Shown one piece after another: positions 55,503-64,000 of a stretch of DNA of 64,000 nucleotides. Source of the DNA: an uncultured Hoeflea sp. (lineage in GTDB: Bacteria; Pseudomonadota; Alphaproteobacteria; Rhizobiales; Rhizobiaceae); contig NZ_CANMVK010000002.1 in the NCBI RefSeq assembly GCF_947501405.1, positions 1,116,001 through 1,180,000 on the forward strand. The letters are read 5' to 3'. Numbering within the stretch: position 1 is the first letter of the stretch; each line of letters begins with the position of its first letter. The notes below the pieces were generated by a model. That model searched no databases. It had not been told where the DNA came from and was given only the letters and a program-made list of their open reading frames with translations. A program made the position numbers and the translations under genes.

Positions 55503-55823
55503 CAACGGTCGAAGTCGCCTGGGTCGCCCCGGGGAAACGGCAATTGATTCTGGTGAAGCCTCCAATCGATTAAACTTCAAAGCATTGAATAAACAGATAG
55601 ATTTTGACTTTTTCCGGGTACGCCGTCTGATGATCCGGCGGCTCCGCGCCCCGCTGCGCTGAAGAGCTAAACTGTCTGCACGAGCAAAGCGCCATTGCTT
55701 TGTATGCAAGCATGTTTGGAGGGGGAAGCTCTTCGAACATACAGAGCCCCGGGCGGGCGTGAACGCTAATTTAACCATAATCCGCAAAAGTCTGGCGACC
55801 TGAGTTTGTGAGTTGAGTGTATC
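55503..55823. other. Intergenic region
   Basis: 321 bases with an AT-rich middle and no convincing gene. Presumably the promoter region of the deacetylase gene; no clear boxes seen. Confidence 0.4.
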
Positions 55824-56708
55824 ATGGTTTTGCGTCTTGCCGTTGTTTGCGCCTTGTCCTGCCTTGTTCTGGCCGGGTGCGCTTCAAAGTCTCCTTCCGA
55901 TCTCAAATCCGCCAAAACCGCATTTGTGCCGGTTGACCGGCAGTCCATTCTTGACCGCGATTACCGGGAAGAGACGGACAAGCCACCATTTTCCGCATTC
56001 GGAAACTCCAAGCGTGGCCGCAGTTTCGGATCATTGTCAGGCCGGACCCTGAAGGTGTCTTCGGTCTCAGACATCAGGTTGCGCGACAAGGAGGTGGTCC
56101 TGACCTTTGATGACGGTCCAATCCCCGGCAAGACCGACCGGGTGCTGGCGACCCTCAAACGATATGGGGTCAAGGCGACGTTCCTGATGGTTGGCCAGAT
56201 GGCGAGGAACTATCCGGCGACCGCGGCAAAGGTGGTCAAACAGGGCCATTCCATTGGCGGTCACACCTACAATCATTCCAATCTCGCTCAAGTGGGCTCC
56301 TCCCGCGCATTCACCGACATTTCCACCGGAAACACAGCGGTAACGCGGGCGACCGGCAAGCCGATCGGGTTTTTCCGCTTTCCCTATCTTGCCGACACCG
56401 CATCACTGCGCCGCGAAGTCACCGCGCGCGGAATGATCATTCTCGATGCCGATATCGACTCCAAGGATTACTTCAAACTGAGCCCGGCAACGCTTGCCGC
56501 AAACACGATGGCGAAGATCCGCGCCAAGCGCAAAGGCATCATCCTGATGCATGATATTCATGGGCGCACGGCCGCGATGCTTCCCTTGCTGCTGTCGAAG
56601 CTCAAAGCTGGCGGCTACAAGGTCGTGGCGTTGCAGTACCACCGCGCCTGGGCGCCCAAAACCCTTGTGTCCGCCAACAGCAGCGAGACCAAATCGCGCC
56701 AGATGTAA
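55824..56708 (+). CDS. Polysaccharide deacetylase (NodB family), lipoprotein
   Basis: A 294-residue envelope lipoprotein (lipobox LAGC, Cys19). The NodB-homology domain starts VVLTFDDGP, with Asp in motif 1; the metal His pair is in HSIGGHTYNHSNL, and FFRFPY follows (motif 3). The LDADIDSKDY and IILMHDIH segments are motifs 4 and 5. It removes acetyl groups from N-acetyl sugars in peptidoglycan or surface polysaccharide. Single gene; the start at 55824 gives a normal lipoprotein signal. Upstream 320 bases are noncoding. Confidence 0.9.
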   Translation: MVLRLAVVCALSCLVLAGCASKSPSDLKSAKTAFVPVDRQSILDRDYREETDKPPFSAFGNSKRGRSFGSLSGRTLKVSSVSDIRLRDKEVVLTFDDGPIPGKTDRVLATLKRYGVKATFLMVGQMARNYPATAAKVVKQGHSIGGHTYNHSNLAQVGSSRAFTDISTGNTAVTRATGKPIGFFRFPYLADTASLRREVTARGMIILDADIDSKDYFKLSPATLAANTMAKIRAKRKGIILMHDIHGRTAAMLPLLLSKLKAGGYKVVALQYHRAWAPKTLVSANSSETKSRQM

Positions 56709-56841
56709 GTCTGAGCGTCGGCAAGCCCCGAAACTGTTTTAGGGAGGCCTCAACTTCAGTGGCGTCTCTGCGGTTCCTGGGAGCGGTGGAATAAACCGCG
56801 AACGCTGGTCTTTCGGTCCCGAATCACTACATTCACGGGGT

Positions 56842-59358
56842 ATGACCAGTCCAGACGACGACATTCCGTTTTTCGGCGATGAAGAGCCGGCGTCCTCGCG
56901 CCCTGCGGTAGCCTCCGGCGGTGGCATCGCAGCACGCGCCATGGCCGCCAGCCAGGCGGCGCGTCAGGCGTCGCGGCCCGCGGCCAATTACCTCTCCGGG
57001 CTCAATCCCGAGCAGGCCGACGCGGTGGAGAGTATCGAAGGTCCGGTGCTGGTGCTGGCCGGCGCGGGCACCGGCAAGACAAGGGTTCTGACCACCCGCA
57101 TCGCCCATATTCTCAATCTCGGGCTGGCGTTTCCATCCCAGATCCTCGCCGTCACCTTCACCAACAAGGCGGCGCGCGAGATGAAGGAACGCGTCGGCGT
57201 GCTGGTCGGCGGTGCGGTCGAGGGCATGCCCTGGCTCGGCACCTTCCACTCGATCGGGGTCAAGCTGTTGCGCCGCCACGCCGAGCTCGCGGGCTTAAGG
57301 TCCGATTTCACCATCCTCGACACCGATGACGTGATCCGCCTGGTCAAGCAACTGATCCAGGCCGAGGGCATTGACGACAAGCGCTGGCCGGCGCGGCAGT
57401 TCGCGCAAATGATCGACGGCTGGAAGAACAAGGGGCTCGGCCCCTCCGAAATCCCCGAGGGCGACAGCCGCGGCTTCGCCAACGGCAAGGGCAGGGCGCT
57501 CTACACCGCCTACCAGAACCGGTTGCAGACATTGAACGCGGTCGATTTCGGCGATCTATTGTGCCTGCCGATCCGCATGTTCCGCGCCAATCCGGACGTG
57601 CTTGGGGAGTACCAGAAGAAGTTTCGCTTCATTCTGGTCGACGAGTATCAGGACACCAACACCGCCCAATATATGTGGCTGAGGCTGCTCGCCCAGCGGC
57701 CCGCATCCGAGCGCCCCAACATCTGCTGCGTTGGCGATGACGACCAGTCGATCTATGGCTGGCGCGGCGCGGAAGTGGAAAACATCCTGCGGTTTGAAAA
57801 GGATTTCCCGGGCGCCAAGGTGATCAGGCTCGAGCGCAACTACCGCTCCACCGAACATATTCTGGGCGCCGCCGGCCATCTGATCGCCCACAATGAGGGC
57901 CGGCTCGGCAAGACGCTGTTTACCGAACAGTCCGACCCCGAGCACGAGCGCGTGCATGTGCATGCCGCCTGGGATTCGGAGGAAGAGGCCCGCGCCGTCG
58001 GCGAGGAGATCGAGCAGGCGCAGATCAAGGGCCGGGCATTGAACGACATGGCGATCCTGGTGCGCGCCTCCTTCCAGATGCGCGAATTCGAGGAGCGTTT
58101 CGTCACGCTGGGATTGAATTACCGGGTGATCGGCGGCCCGCGCTTTTACGAGCGGCTGGAAATCCGCGATGCCATGGCTTTTTTCCGCGTGGTTTGCCAG
58201 CCTGCTGACGATCTGGCTTTCGAGCGCATCGTCAATGTGCCCAAGCGCGGCCTGGGCGAGGCGGCGGTGCGCCAGATCCATGACTACGCCCGCGCCAAGG
58301 GCATTCCCATGCTGGCCAGTGCCCGCGAATTGGTGCTGACCGACGATATCAAGGCCAGGCCGCGCAAATCGCTGACCGATGTGGTGGAGATGTTCACCCG
58401 CTGGCAGGGAATGCTCGAAACCAAACCGGGCCATGAGCTGGCCGAAACCATCCTGGAAGAGTCCGGCTACACCGAGATGTGGCAGAACGACCGCGCGGCC
58501 GACGCGCCGACACGGCTCGAAAACCTGAAAGAACTGGTCGAGACCATTTCAGGGTTTGAATCGATGCGCGCCTTTCTTGAGCATGTGGCGCTGGTGATGG
58601 ACACCGACAACAACCCCGATCTCGACGCCGTCTCGATCATGACGCTGCATTCGGCCAAGGGGCTGGAGTTCGAAACCGTGTTTCTGCCCGGCTGGGAGGA
58701 GGGGCTTTTCCCGCACCAGCGCGCGCTCGACGAGGGCGGCCGTTCCGGCCTCGAGGAAGAGCGCCGGCTGGCCTATGTCGGCCTCACCCGCGCCAAGCGC
58801 CATTGCCACATCTGGTTCGTCTCCAACCGCCGCATCCACGGGCTTTGGCAATCCACACTTCCCTCGCGCTTTCTGGATGAACTGCCCGAAGCCCATGTCG
58901 AGGTGGCGGAAATGGACACCGGCTATGGCGGTTATGGCCGGGGCGGGCGTTTCGGCGGTTCGGGAGGCCGCGGCGGCGGTCAGTCCGGAGGACCCTATGG
59001 CGCCTCGCGCTTTGATCGCGCCGAGCCGTTTGCCGGCAATTACAACACGCCCGGCTGGAAACGCGCCCAGGCCAACAAGACCGACGCCGCCCGCGACAAT
59101 TGGGGCACCCGTTCGGGCCACGCCGTCGAACGCATTGCCTACGGCGAATCCGGCCCGCGCGGCCGCACCATCGAGGGCGAACTGGTCGCCAAATCCGCCA
59201 CCGATGAACCCTCCGCCTTCGCGATCGGCGACCGCGTCTTTCACTTGAAATTCGGCAACGGCAACATCGCCTCAATCGACGGCAACAAACTGACCATCGA
59301 CTTCGACAAGGCCGGTCAGAAGCGCGTGCTCGACGGGTTTGTGGAAAGAGTGGGGTGA
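56842..59358 (+). CDS. uvrD: UvrD/PcrA-type DNA helicase
   Basis: An 838-residue superfamily 1A helicase. Walker A is AGAGTGKT (73-80); LVDEYQDTN is motif II and GDDDQSIYGWRGA motif III, with further SF1 motifs such as LERNYRSTEHIL, MTLHSAKGLEFE and YVGLTRAKRH. It unwinds DNA in nucleotide excision repair and mismatch repair. A Gly-rich linker (GYGGYGRGGRFGG) precedes a C-terminal domain ending in a KFGNGNIASIDG motif, as in PcrA. The start has GGGG just upstream. It converges with the Hint-domain gene, only 23 bases from its end. Confidence 0.95.
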   Translation: MTSPDDDIPFFGDEEPASSRPAVASGGGIAARAMAASQAARQASRPAANYLSGLNPEQADAVESIEGPVLVLAGAGTGKTRVLTTRIAHILNLGLAFPSQILAVTFTNKAAREMKERVGVLVGGAVEGMPWLGTFHSIGVKLLRRHAELAGLRSDFTILDTDDVIRLVKQLIQAEGIDDKRWPARQFAQMIDGWKNKGLGPSEIPEGDSRGFANGKGRALYTAYQNRLQTLNAVDFGDLLCLPIRMFRANPDVLGEYQKKFRFILVDEYQDTNTAQYMWLRLLAQRPASERPNICCVGDDDQSIYGWRGAEVENILRFEKDFPGAKVIRLERNYRSTEHILGAAGHLIAHNEGRLGKTLFTEQSDPEHERVHVHAAWDSEEEARAVGEEIEQAQIKGRALNDMAILVRASFQMREFEERFVTLGLNYRVIGGPRFYERLEIRDAMAFFRVVCQPADDLAFERIVNVPKRGLGEAAVRQIHDYARAKGIPMLASARELVLTDDIKARPRKSLTDVVEMFTRWQGMLETKPGHELAETILEESGYTEMWQNDRAADAPTRLENLKELVETISGFESMRAFLEHVALVMDTDNNPDLDAVSIMTLHSAKGLEFETVFLPGWEEGLFPHQRALDEGGRSGLEEERRLAYVGLTRAKRHCHIWFVSNRRIHGLWQSTLPSRFLDELPEAHVEVAEMDTGYGGYGRGGRFGGSGGRGGGQSGGPYGASRFDRAEPFAGNYNTPGWKRAQANKTDAARDNWGTRSGHAVERIAYGESGPRGRTIEGELVAKSATDEPSAFAIGDRVFHLKFGNGNIASIDGNKLTIDFDKAGQKRVLDGFVERVG

Positions 59359-59381
59359 TCATCAGCGCCTTGGGTCAGGAT

Positions 59382-59912
59382 TCAAAACGTGATTTCATTC
59401 GTGGGAGCCTGCCAGGCGTCAATCGCGACCAGCTTAATCGCCGCATTGCCCGCGGTCACACCAACTGCCTGGGCCTGTTCAAACATATCGGCGGTTTCGG
59501 AAGAATAGACAATCCGCTCGGCCGTAACTTCCGTGAGCTCACCGGAGGCAAGCACCACGGTGGCGCGCCCCTGGGCAATCATCGCCTCGATCGGCGGGAA
59601 TTCCCCGAACTGATCGAGAAAATGATGACCGGGTGTGGTGACGAGTTCTTGGGCTTCGCCGTTCTCGATCCAGGTGAGCCTGATCCATTCAGTCGTGGTG
59701 TTGCGATAGAGCCGCGTGACCCGGCGGGGAATGAGCGCGCCACGGCCACGGTTGGCATTTGGGTCGAAGGCGAGGATGGTGTCGCCGACTCTAATATCAG
59801 TAATTCGTCTTGTGGATGATTTATCGATTTGAATCAAGGCGTTAAAAGACAAACATTTGGTTCCAATATAGATATCATCCTCTGTGACAAGAACCCCTAT
59901 TCCGCGTTTCAT
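59382..59912 (-). CDS. Hint-domain protein, probably a detached exoprotein segment
   Basis: A 176-residue protein made mainly of a Hint (hedgehog/intein) fold. The first Hint residue is Cys20 (GTKCLSFNALIQI), followed by ITDIRVGDTILAFDPN (A block), RRVTRLYRN, and LVTTPGHHFLD, the TxxH motif of block B. Such domains in bacteria cut or release C-terminal toxins from large secreted proteins. This one stands alone and ends abruptly next to uvrD, so the C-terminal part is probably lost. Its ATG overlaps the stop of the upstream broken gene (ATGA). AT-rich 5' part, GC-rich 3' part, another sign of mosaic origin. Confidence 0.75.
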   Translation of the reverse strand: MKRGIGVLVTEDDIYIGTKCLSFNALIQIDKSSTRRITDIRVGDTILAFDPNANRGRGALIPRRVTRLYRNTTTEWIRLTWIENGEAQELVTTPGHHFLDQFGEFPPIEAMIAQGRATVVLASGELTEVTAERIVYSSETADMFEQAQAVGVTAGNAAIKLVAIDAWQAPTNEITF

Positions 59913-60448
59913 TTCACAGATACTTTCGCTTCGTACCTATTAGCAATTTTGTATTTATTTCCGAATACGAGAGCATATTCGATAACAGACATTATTGACC
60001 CGAAATTGCTTTTTTTAATTGTTTGAAATCGCGCTAGCACATTACCATTGTCTTGCCTAACGTAGGAGGTAACATTGATACTTATTGGTTGGCCTACTCT
60101 ACCGAGATCACATTAAATCTCTCCATTCGCAGTATCGATTTTCCCAGTAAAGCCGATACTTCTTTTCTCAGTTGCTGTCGATACAAACATACCGTTCGGC
60201 AAGCTTGCTGAATATTTTTGCTGAACAGAATCGTAATCTAATGCAGATTTTCCGGAAGACGTTTTCACACTTGCTTTAAGCGTAGTATTGAAGTTTGGTT
60301 TCGCGTACCAACCACTCTAATTTACGCCATTCGATAATGAATAGGGCCCTATTCGGTTCGAAACAGTGAAGCCTGTCCTGTTTTCGATAGGTGTTGGGTC
60401 GGATATTAGGTCCGATGGAATGTCGAGTAAATTTTTATAATTTTGCAT
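59909..60448 (-). pseudogene. Gene broken by two in-frame stops (179-codon frame)
   Basis: One frame from ATG 60448 to TGA 59909-59911 runs 179 codons, interrupted only by TAG at 60317-60319 (codon 44) and TAA at 60113-60115 (codon 112). Both ends overlap neighbours: the start lies within the stop region of the upstream gene and the final stop overlaps the Hint gene ATG. Encoded parts are beta-rich (for example PNFNTTLKASVKTSSGKS and RQDNGNVLARFQTIKK), with no known domain. Two nonsense mutations in an otherwise clean frame indicate a recent pseudogene; stop read-through is possible but unlikely. Confidence 0.75.
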
Positions 60449-61139
60449 GATGTAATATTTCTCCAACACAGGCCTCGTAAGATTCTATCGAATTCGCTCT
60501 TCTTTTGCAATAAGATCTAGTGTTTATTGAAATGACATCAATCAATTCATAATAGTTTTCTTCTTCTATTTTATGATTTCCTGTTTCCCACATATATCTA
60601 TTAAACGATGAAACAAATCCCAATAAAGTCGATAGAGAATCTCTTATGCAGTCTTTTGTATTATAGCCGATACTCGGGTCAACAAAAATGTTTGCTTTTT
60701 CAAGAAATGTTTTATTTTTATTAAATGCAGCTTCAACTACGCAATAGTCTTGTGCGCTGTTAAGTGTGTTAGGTGTATTTTCGACAATAGTAGATATTTC
60801 GCCAGATTTAATCTCATCAATTATGCCATCATAAACAACAACATTTATATATATATCATTTTCATTTTGTGTGAAATTCAGGTATCTACCAAAAAACTGA
60901 TACCAATGAGATAGATATCGGAACTCCATTTCATGTTTTCCAGCATCTTTTCGACGAATATTTATGTATATTTGTTTTTCCAAATCGAATGAAAAGTTCG
61001 TACTTTTATCAATAACAAAATTATGAATCAATTCAATATCCAAGCGAAACGCAGAGTAGTCATCTTTTTCTGATTTCAAAAGGTAGTGTTCGGCAAGTGA
61101 GGCATTTAGAAGCGTCACCAATATTAGATAAAATGTCAT
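60435..61139 (-). CDS. Small secreted protein, possibly DUF2927-like
   Basis: A 234-residue AT-rich protein with a signal peptide (MTFYLILVTLLNASLAEH). Cysteines at CVVEAAF, CIRDSLSTLLGF and YCKRR, and the order ANIFVDPS...C..DSLSTLLG, resemble DUF2927, an exported family of unknown function; that match is weak. It overlaps the start of the broken gene that follows. It is preceded by a GC-rich repeat module relic. Probably acquired with the cluster. Confidence 0.6.
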   Translation of the reverse strand: MTFYLILVTLLNASLAEHYLLKSEKDDYSAFRLDIELIHNFVIDKSTNFSFDLEKQIYINIRRKDAGKHEMEFRYLSHWYQFFGRYLNFTQNENDIYINVVVYDGIIDEIKSGEISTIVENTPNTLNSAQDYCVVEAAFNKNKTFLEKANIFVDPSIGYNTKDCIRDSLSTLLGFVSSFNRYMWETGNHKIEEENYYELIDVISINTRSYCKRRANSIESYEACVGEILHHAKL

Positions 61140-61205
61140 CTTGTTCTCTGTTTAATATGGCGAAGCGAATTGTATGTCGGTAGTCTACTTTTTCGAGCTA
61201 GACTA

Positions 61206-61520
61206 CATAACTCCCTCCCGCGCACTGCGCCCCGGCGGTTTTCATCAGCCGGTCGGGACATGGAAGAACACCGGGCTTGCACGTTGGGGCTTGGCCCATT
61301 CGGCGTCAAGCCGACCGTTGCCATTGGCGTCGATTGCCAGCGCCCCGTCTCCAACCTCGGCCCAAGCGGTGCGGTGGGCATCGCCGTCGTTGCCAAGTAT
61401 GGAGTAACGCGTTCTGCTATCGCGTTCGATGCTCGCAAATAGTCACCGTCGAGATCAAACAGGATGGGTTTCTTGCTCGAGCAATCGCTGCGATCGCCAT
61501 TTTCGCCCGATCAAAGCGCC
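61206..61520 (-). pseudogene. Relic of a large RTX/EF-hand exoprotein, module copy 1
   Basis: GC-rich block whose minus strand codes in shifting frames for KPILFDLDGD and, further on, AWAEVGDGALAIDANGNGRLD, a calcium-loop pattern typical of giant secreted proteins. It ends with SPVFFHV. The last 75 bases (61206-61280) match 61953-62052, but a 25-base deletion between two AGCCGGTC repeats, as found in copy 2, breaks the frame. Clearly nonfunctional. Confidence 0.7.
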
Positions 61521-61569
61521 CCAAGCGGCCTGTTCAGATTGGGCAGCTTAACCTGAGCAGTCACCCTGA

Positions 61570-61884
61570 TTATCTCGAATAGCATTCCATATATTCGGAA
61601 ATTATGGAGATCGCAATTACAGAAAAGAACAGCGAGAAAAATGCGAACTGATAACAATTCCGGATAATGGAAAAATTGCCAAATCCGTGATATTTGGAGA
61701 ATCTATTACCCACTGTCAGTTTCGTGAAATATTGGGATAGTTCTCCAATCATACTCATGTTGCCATAAAATCTAAACGAAGAGTAAGCAGATAGAAATAA
61801 CACAGAAAATACCATTAACAGGATAAAATATTTGAGAAATAAAAGAAATCCAATTGCAATATTACAATACACCTCTGCATTCAT
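61570..61884 (-). CDS. Small two-helix membrane protein
   Basis: A 104-residue AT-rich protein with two hydrophobic helices (about residues 9-33 and 77-97), no charged residues in them. GAGGCAG lies upstream of the ATG. No family recognised. Sitting after a conserved module and between toxin-like remnants, it could be an immunity-type membrane protein, but that is speculation. Confidence 0.6.
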   Translation of the reverse strand: MNAEVYCNIAIGFLLFLKYFILLMVFSVLFLSAYSSFRFYGNMSMIGELSQYFTKLTVGNRFSKYHGFGNFSIIRNCYQFAFFSLFFSVIAISIISEYMECYSR

Positions 61885-61899
61885 AATCTGCCTCGCCCC

Positions 61900-62100
61900 C
61901 TAATTTGATACTATTTTATTGCAATCGGCGTCGAATACAGTGAATAAATCCACACAACTCACTCCCACGCACTGCGCCCCGGCGCCCCTCATCAGCCGGT
62001 CGGTGACGGCTAGGTTGGAGCCGGTCATGACATGGAAGAACACCGGGCTTGCCTCTCCAAGCTCCTGCCCGGCATCGGCGGTTGCACGCATATCATCCAT
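61900..62100 (-). CDS. Short ORF carrying the conserved module, copy 2
   Basis: Sixty-six codons. Residues from SPVFFHVMTG to GAGAQCVGVS are the intact form of the module that is damaged in copy 1. The preceding residues MDDMRATADAGQELGEA look like the tail of an upstream piece. It ends FDADCNKIVSN in AT-rich DNA, so a GC-rich module is joined to an AT-rich tail. Probably a gene fragment; might be expressed. The small membrane protein follows after 15 bases. Confidence 0.5.
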   Translation of the reverse strand: MDDMRATADAGQELGEASPVFFHVMTGSNLAVTDRLMRGAGAQCVGVSCVDLFTVFDADCNKIVSN

Positions 62101-62112
62101 AATCGCCCCCAC

Positions 62113-62588
62113 GGCGTCAGGTGTTCAGTAAACCGGCCACAATTGCCGTATCCCCCCGGACCACATCCCTCGGAGGCGAGCCTGATCAGCGGCGGTTTTG
62201 TTCCATCCAGTCTTCACCTCAGGCGTGTGCTGTCAATGTCAGATCTGGCATCCGACGATGAAAAACAAAACCCGAAGCCGCCGCCGCGTGCATCTTGCGC
62301 TGTTGTGTCGCGAAGCTGTCTGAAATCCCCTGAGAAGGCCGGAAGAGCGCCTTGTTGTATTGGCGTTAACGGCTGTCGGCAGTCACGGAAGAGGCCCACT
62401 AGTCACTGAAAACAAAAGGTATTTTCCGAACGCCGATCGACACGCAATTTCCGGATTTTGCGAACTAGGTCAAGCTGGCGTCAACTGAATCTGTCCGCCA
62501 CCGTTGTCAGCCAATGCCGGTCGTGCTTTCCTTTGATCAACAGGGCGGATGGTGAGGCGCGGCGGTTGGCCGCAAACTGGGCGGGATC
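62113..62588. other. Noncoding region
   Basis: About 480 bases without a convincing gene. Possibly more debris of the exoprotein cluster and the promoter of the DUF6636 gene. Confidence 0.45.
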
Positions 62589-64000
62589 ATGAAACTGCGA
62601 CTGAGCCTGATGGCATTGTTGGTGACGGGCGCGCCGGCGCTGGCCGATGTTTGGACCTTTGAAACGCCATCACAGAACATTCAATGCAGCGTTGGCGAGA
62701 GCCCCGGTGCCTCCGACATTCGCTGTACGATCATCGAGCGACAGGGCGCACCGGCCTTGCCAAGACCGGACAATTGCCGGGCCGGTTGGGGTCATACATT
62801 CGAGATGAACGACCGTGGCCTTGTGCGGATGGTCTGCGAGCCCCTGGACCGCACAAAGGGCGGACAATCCGTTGCCGATTACGGCGTGCGTGGCGAGTTC
62901 GGCGGTTTTGTGTGTGACTCGTCGACCCGCGGGCTTGAGTGCGTCAACCGCGATGGCAACGGCTTTCGGCTGGCCCGCCGAAGCCAGGCGATCCTGGGCA
63001 GTGCGGAAACGACACCTCGGGCAGCGCCCGCACCGGCCGCGCCGGTCGCGGAGCTCCCGGTCAAAACCTTCGAAGAGCCCGCCCGCACCGTCGAGCACCA
63101 GCGCCGCGTCGAGGAGCTGCTGGACGCGCTCGGTTTCGATATCGGCGTCGTCGATGGCATAGCCGACGGCAAGACAATTGCGGCGATCAATGCGTTCCAG
63201 CGCACCAATGGGCTTGAAGTCCTGGACTGGATCGAGCGCCAGCACCTCGATCTTCTCGAGGCGCGGGTTGCCACGCTGCGCGGACGGAATTCCGGGACGC
63301 CCGCCGTCGCTCCGGTCGCGCCTGAACCGGACGCCGGGATCGCTGCGCCCGAAGAACGGCCTATCGATCTCGATCTGCTTTTGGACATGGCCGACGGCGT
63401 CCGGGCACGGGTGTTGTTCGATCCCGATCCGGTCAAGCAGTTGATCGCGGGAATCCATGTTCTTGGCCCGGTCGGCGTGCTTGCGCAAACCGAGGCGTTC
63501 GAGACGGTCCTTCGCACCTCGATCCCCGCTGCCGGCTGCGTCTTCGATCAGCTCAATGTGTTTGGTTACTATCACGTCGGACAGCATCTGTGGACGGTTC
63601 TGTGGGTTGACCGCGCAACGGGGCGGATTGTCGACGCGCGGCTTTCGACGGGCTTCGTGCCAAAGGGCGGGCAGGGCGTCACGTCCTGGTACGAGTTGAT
63701 CGATGCAGACTCAACCTTCCTGGAGAGCATGCGCCAATCAGTGTCGATCCAGCTTGATGCATTCGGCACCATCTTCCCGGTTGAAGACTGCGCGCCGGTC
63801 GACGCTCTGGAAACGCTGTTTGCCGGCAACCGCGCGCTGGCGGAGATGGCCGCGCACCAGCAAGGCCTGCCCGACAATGCCGCGCGAATTCTGACCCCCA
63901 TCCGCACCGGCATTGCCGAGCGGTATGGCGTCGCCCGGCCTAAACGTCTGCTGTTGAGTTTCTTTGTCGCCTATGGCCAAGACACCGCCTTGGCCGGCTT
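62589..64000 (+). CDS. DUF6636/peptidoglycan-binding exported protein (partial)
   Basis: A reading frame from ATG 62589, open to the window end (more than 470 residues). Signal peptide MKLRLSLMALLVTGAPALA. Residues about 20-130 follow the DUF6636 pattern: TFETPSQNIQCSV, IRCTI, a conserved GHTFEM and Cys/Gly-rich GFVCDSSTRGLECVN. A Pro/Ala linker leads to a peptidoglycan-binding-like domain (RRVEELLDALGFDIGVVDGIADGKTIAAINAFQ). The rest is not recognised. Exported to the envelope; function unknown. The downstream end lies outside the window. Confidence 0.85.
   Translation, partial: MKLRLSLMALLVTGAPALADVWTFETPSQNIQCSVGESPGASDIRCTIIERQGAPALPRPDNCRAGWGHTFEMNDRGLVRMVCEPLDRTKGGQSVADYGVRGEFGGFVCDSSTRGLECVNRDGNGFRLARRSQAILGSAETTPRAAPAPAAPVAELPVKTFEEPARTVEHQRRVEELLDALGFDIGVVDGIADGKTIAAINAFQRTNGLEVLDWIERQHLDLLEARVATLRGRNSGTPAVAPVAPEPDAGIAAPEERPIDLDLLLDMADGVRARVLFDPDPVKQLIAGIHVLGPVGVLAQTEAFETVLRTSIPAAGCVFDQLNVFGYYHVGQHLWTVLWVDRATGRIVDARLSTGFVPKGGQGVTSWYELIDADSTFLESMRQSVSIQLDAFGTIFPVEDCAPVDALETLFAGNRALAEMAAHQQGLPDNAARILTPIRTGIAERYGVARPKRLLLSFFVAYGQDTALAG

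Noticed and set aside
58916-59030. Gly-rich stretch in uvrD taken as a frameshift
   Set aside because: The frame continues into a normal PcrA-like C-terminal domain; this is a flexible linker.
1-64000. CRISPR array
   Set aside because: No set of regularly spaced short repeats seen on reading through.

Overview
The window looks like chromosomal DNA of a marine-type alphaproteobacterium of the order Rhizobiales (Hoeflea/Rhizobiaceae-like). The reasons are the high GC, the betI-betC-betB-betA order, a Rhizobium etli type thermolabile asparaginase, a TIGR03808-type Tat-exported beta-helix protein, and a relic of a short integrase family that I know from Rhizobiales. The assignment rests on gene content and recalled families, not on a database search.

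Layout. 0-2.4 kb: sulfate assimilation (cysD partial, cysH, divergent cysQ). 2.4-4.8 kb: two orphan genes, one with a cytidine-deaminase-like zinc signature, followed by an AT-rich pocket. 5.3-11 kb: choline sulfate to glycine betaine operon betICBA on the minus strand, with a clear BetI-type operator. 11.2-16.1 kb: GST, a thiolase/SDR pair and a membrane class III adenylate cyclase. 16.2-25 kb: EamA transporter/MarR divergent pair around a perfect 20-bp palindrome, a lytic transglycosylase, ansA, an AraC regulator divergent from an NmrA/DUF4345/DUF1772 run, and an S9 peptidase. 25.2-32.8 kb: tandem TadG-like vWA proteins, two c-type cytochromes, Fe/Mn superoxide dismutase, a third Tad-like small protein, LysE and an OmpA-family protein.

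33-43.4 kb: a five-gene peptide-type ABC transporter operon with a promoter and a terminator-like leader hairpin, an integrase relic, and a LysR/TIM-barrel/hydrolase group. The stretch is bracketed by two direct, gap-free copies of a ~246-bp noncoding repeat. 43.9-47.2 kb: an AT-richer accessory pocket with a DUF1353 protein and two exported ClpP-fold proteins. 47.2-48.3 kb: no credible gene. 48.3-59.4 kb: ordinary genes (beta-helix Tat protein, Acg-type nitroreductase, cyclase, lipoprotein, AhpD-like, YchJ, polysaccharide deacetylase, UvrD).

59.4-62.1 kb: a decaying, AT-rich minus-strand cluster with a Hint (hedgehog/intein) domain protein, a translationally coupled upstream gene broken by two in-frame stops, a small secreted protein, a two-helix membrane protein, and two copies of one GC-rich module. 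In one copy a 25-bp deletion between 8-bp direct repeats has shifted the frame. It reads as the remains of a giant secreted RTX/Hint exoprotein with exchanged tails. From 62.6 kb to the window end a DUF6636/peptidoglycan-binding protein runs off the edge.

The best candidates for undescribed biology are the deaminase-fold pair (2.4-4.8 kb), the DUF1353/ClpP-fold pocket (43.9-47.2 kb), the Hint/module cluster (59.4-62.1 kb) and the long repeat.
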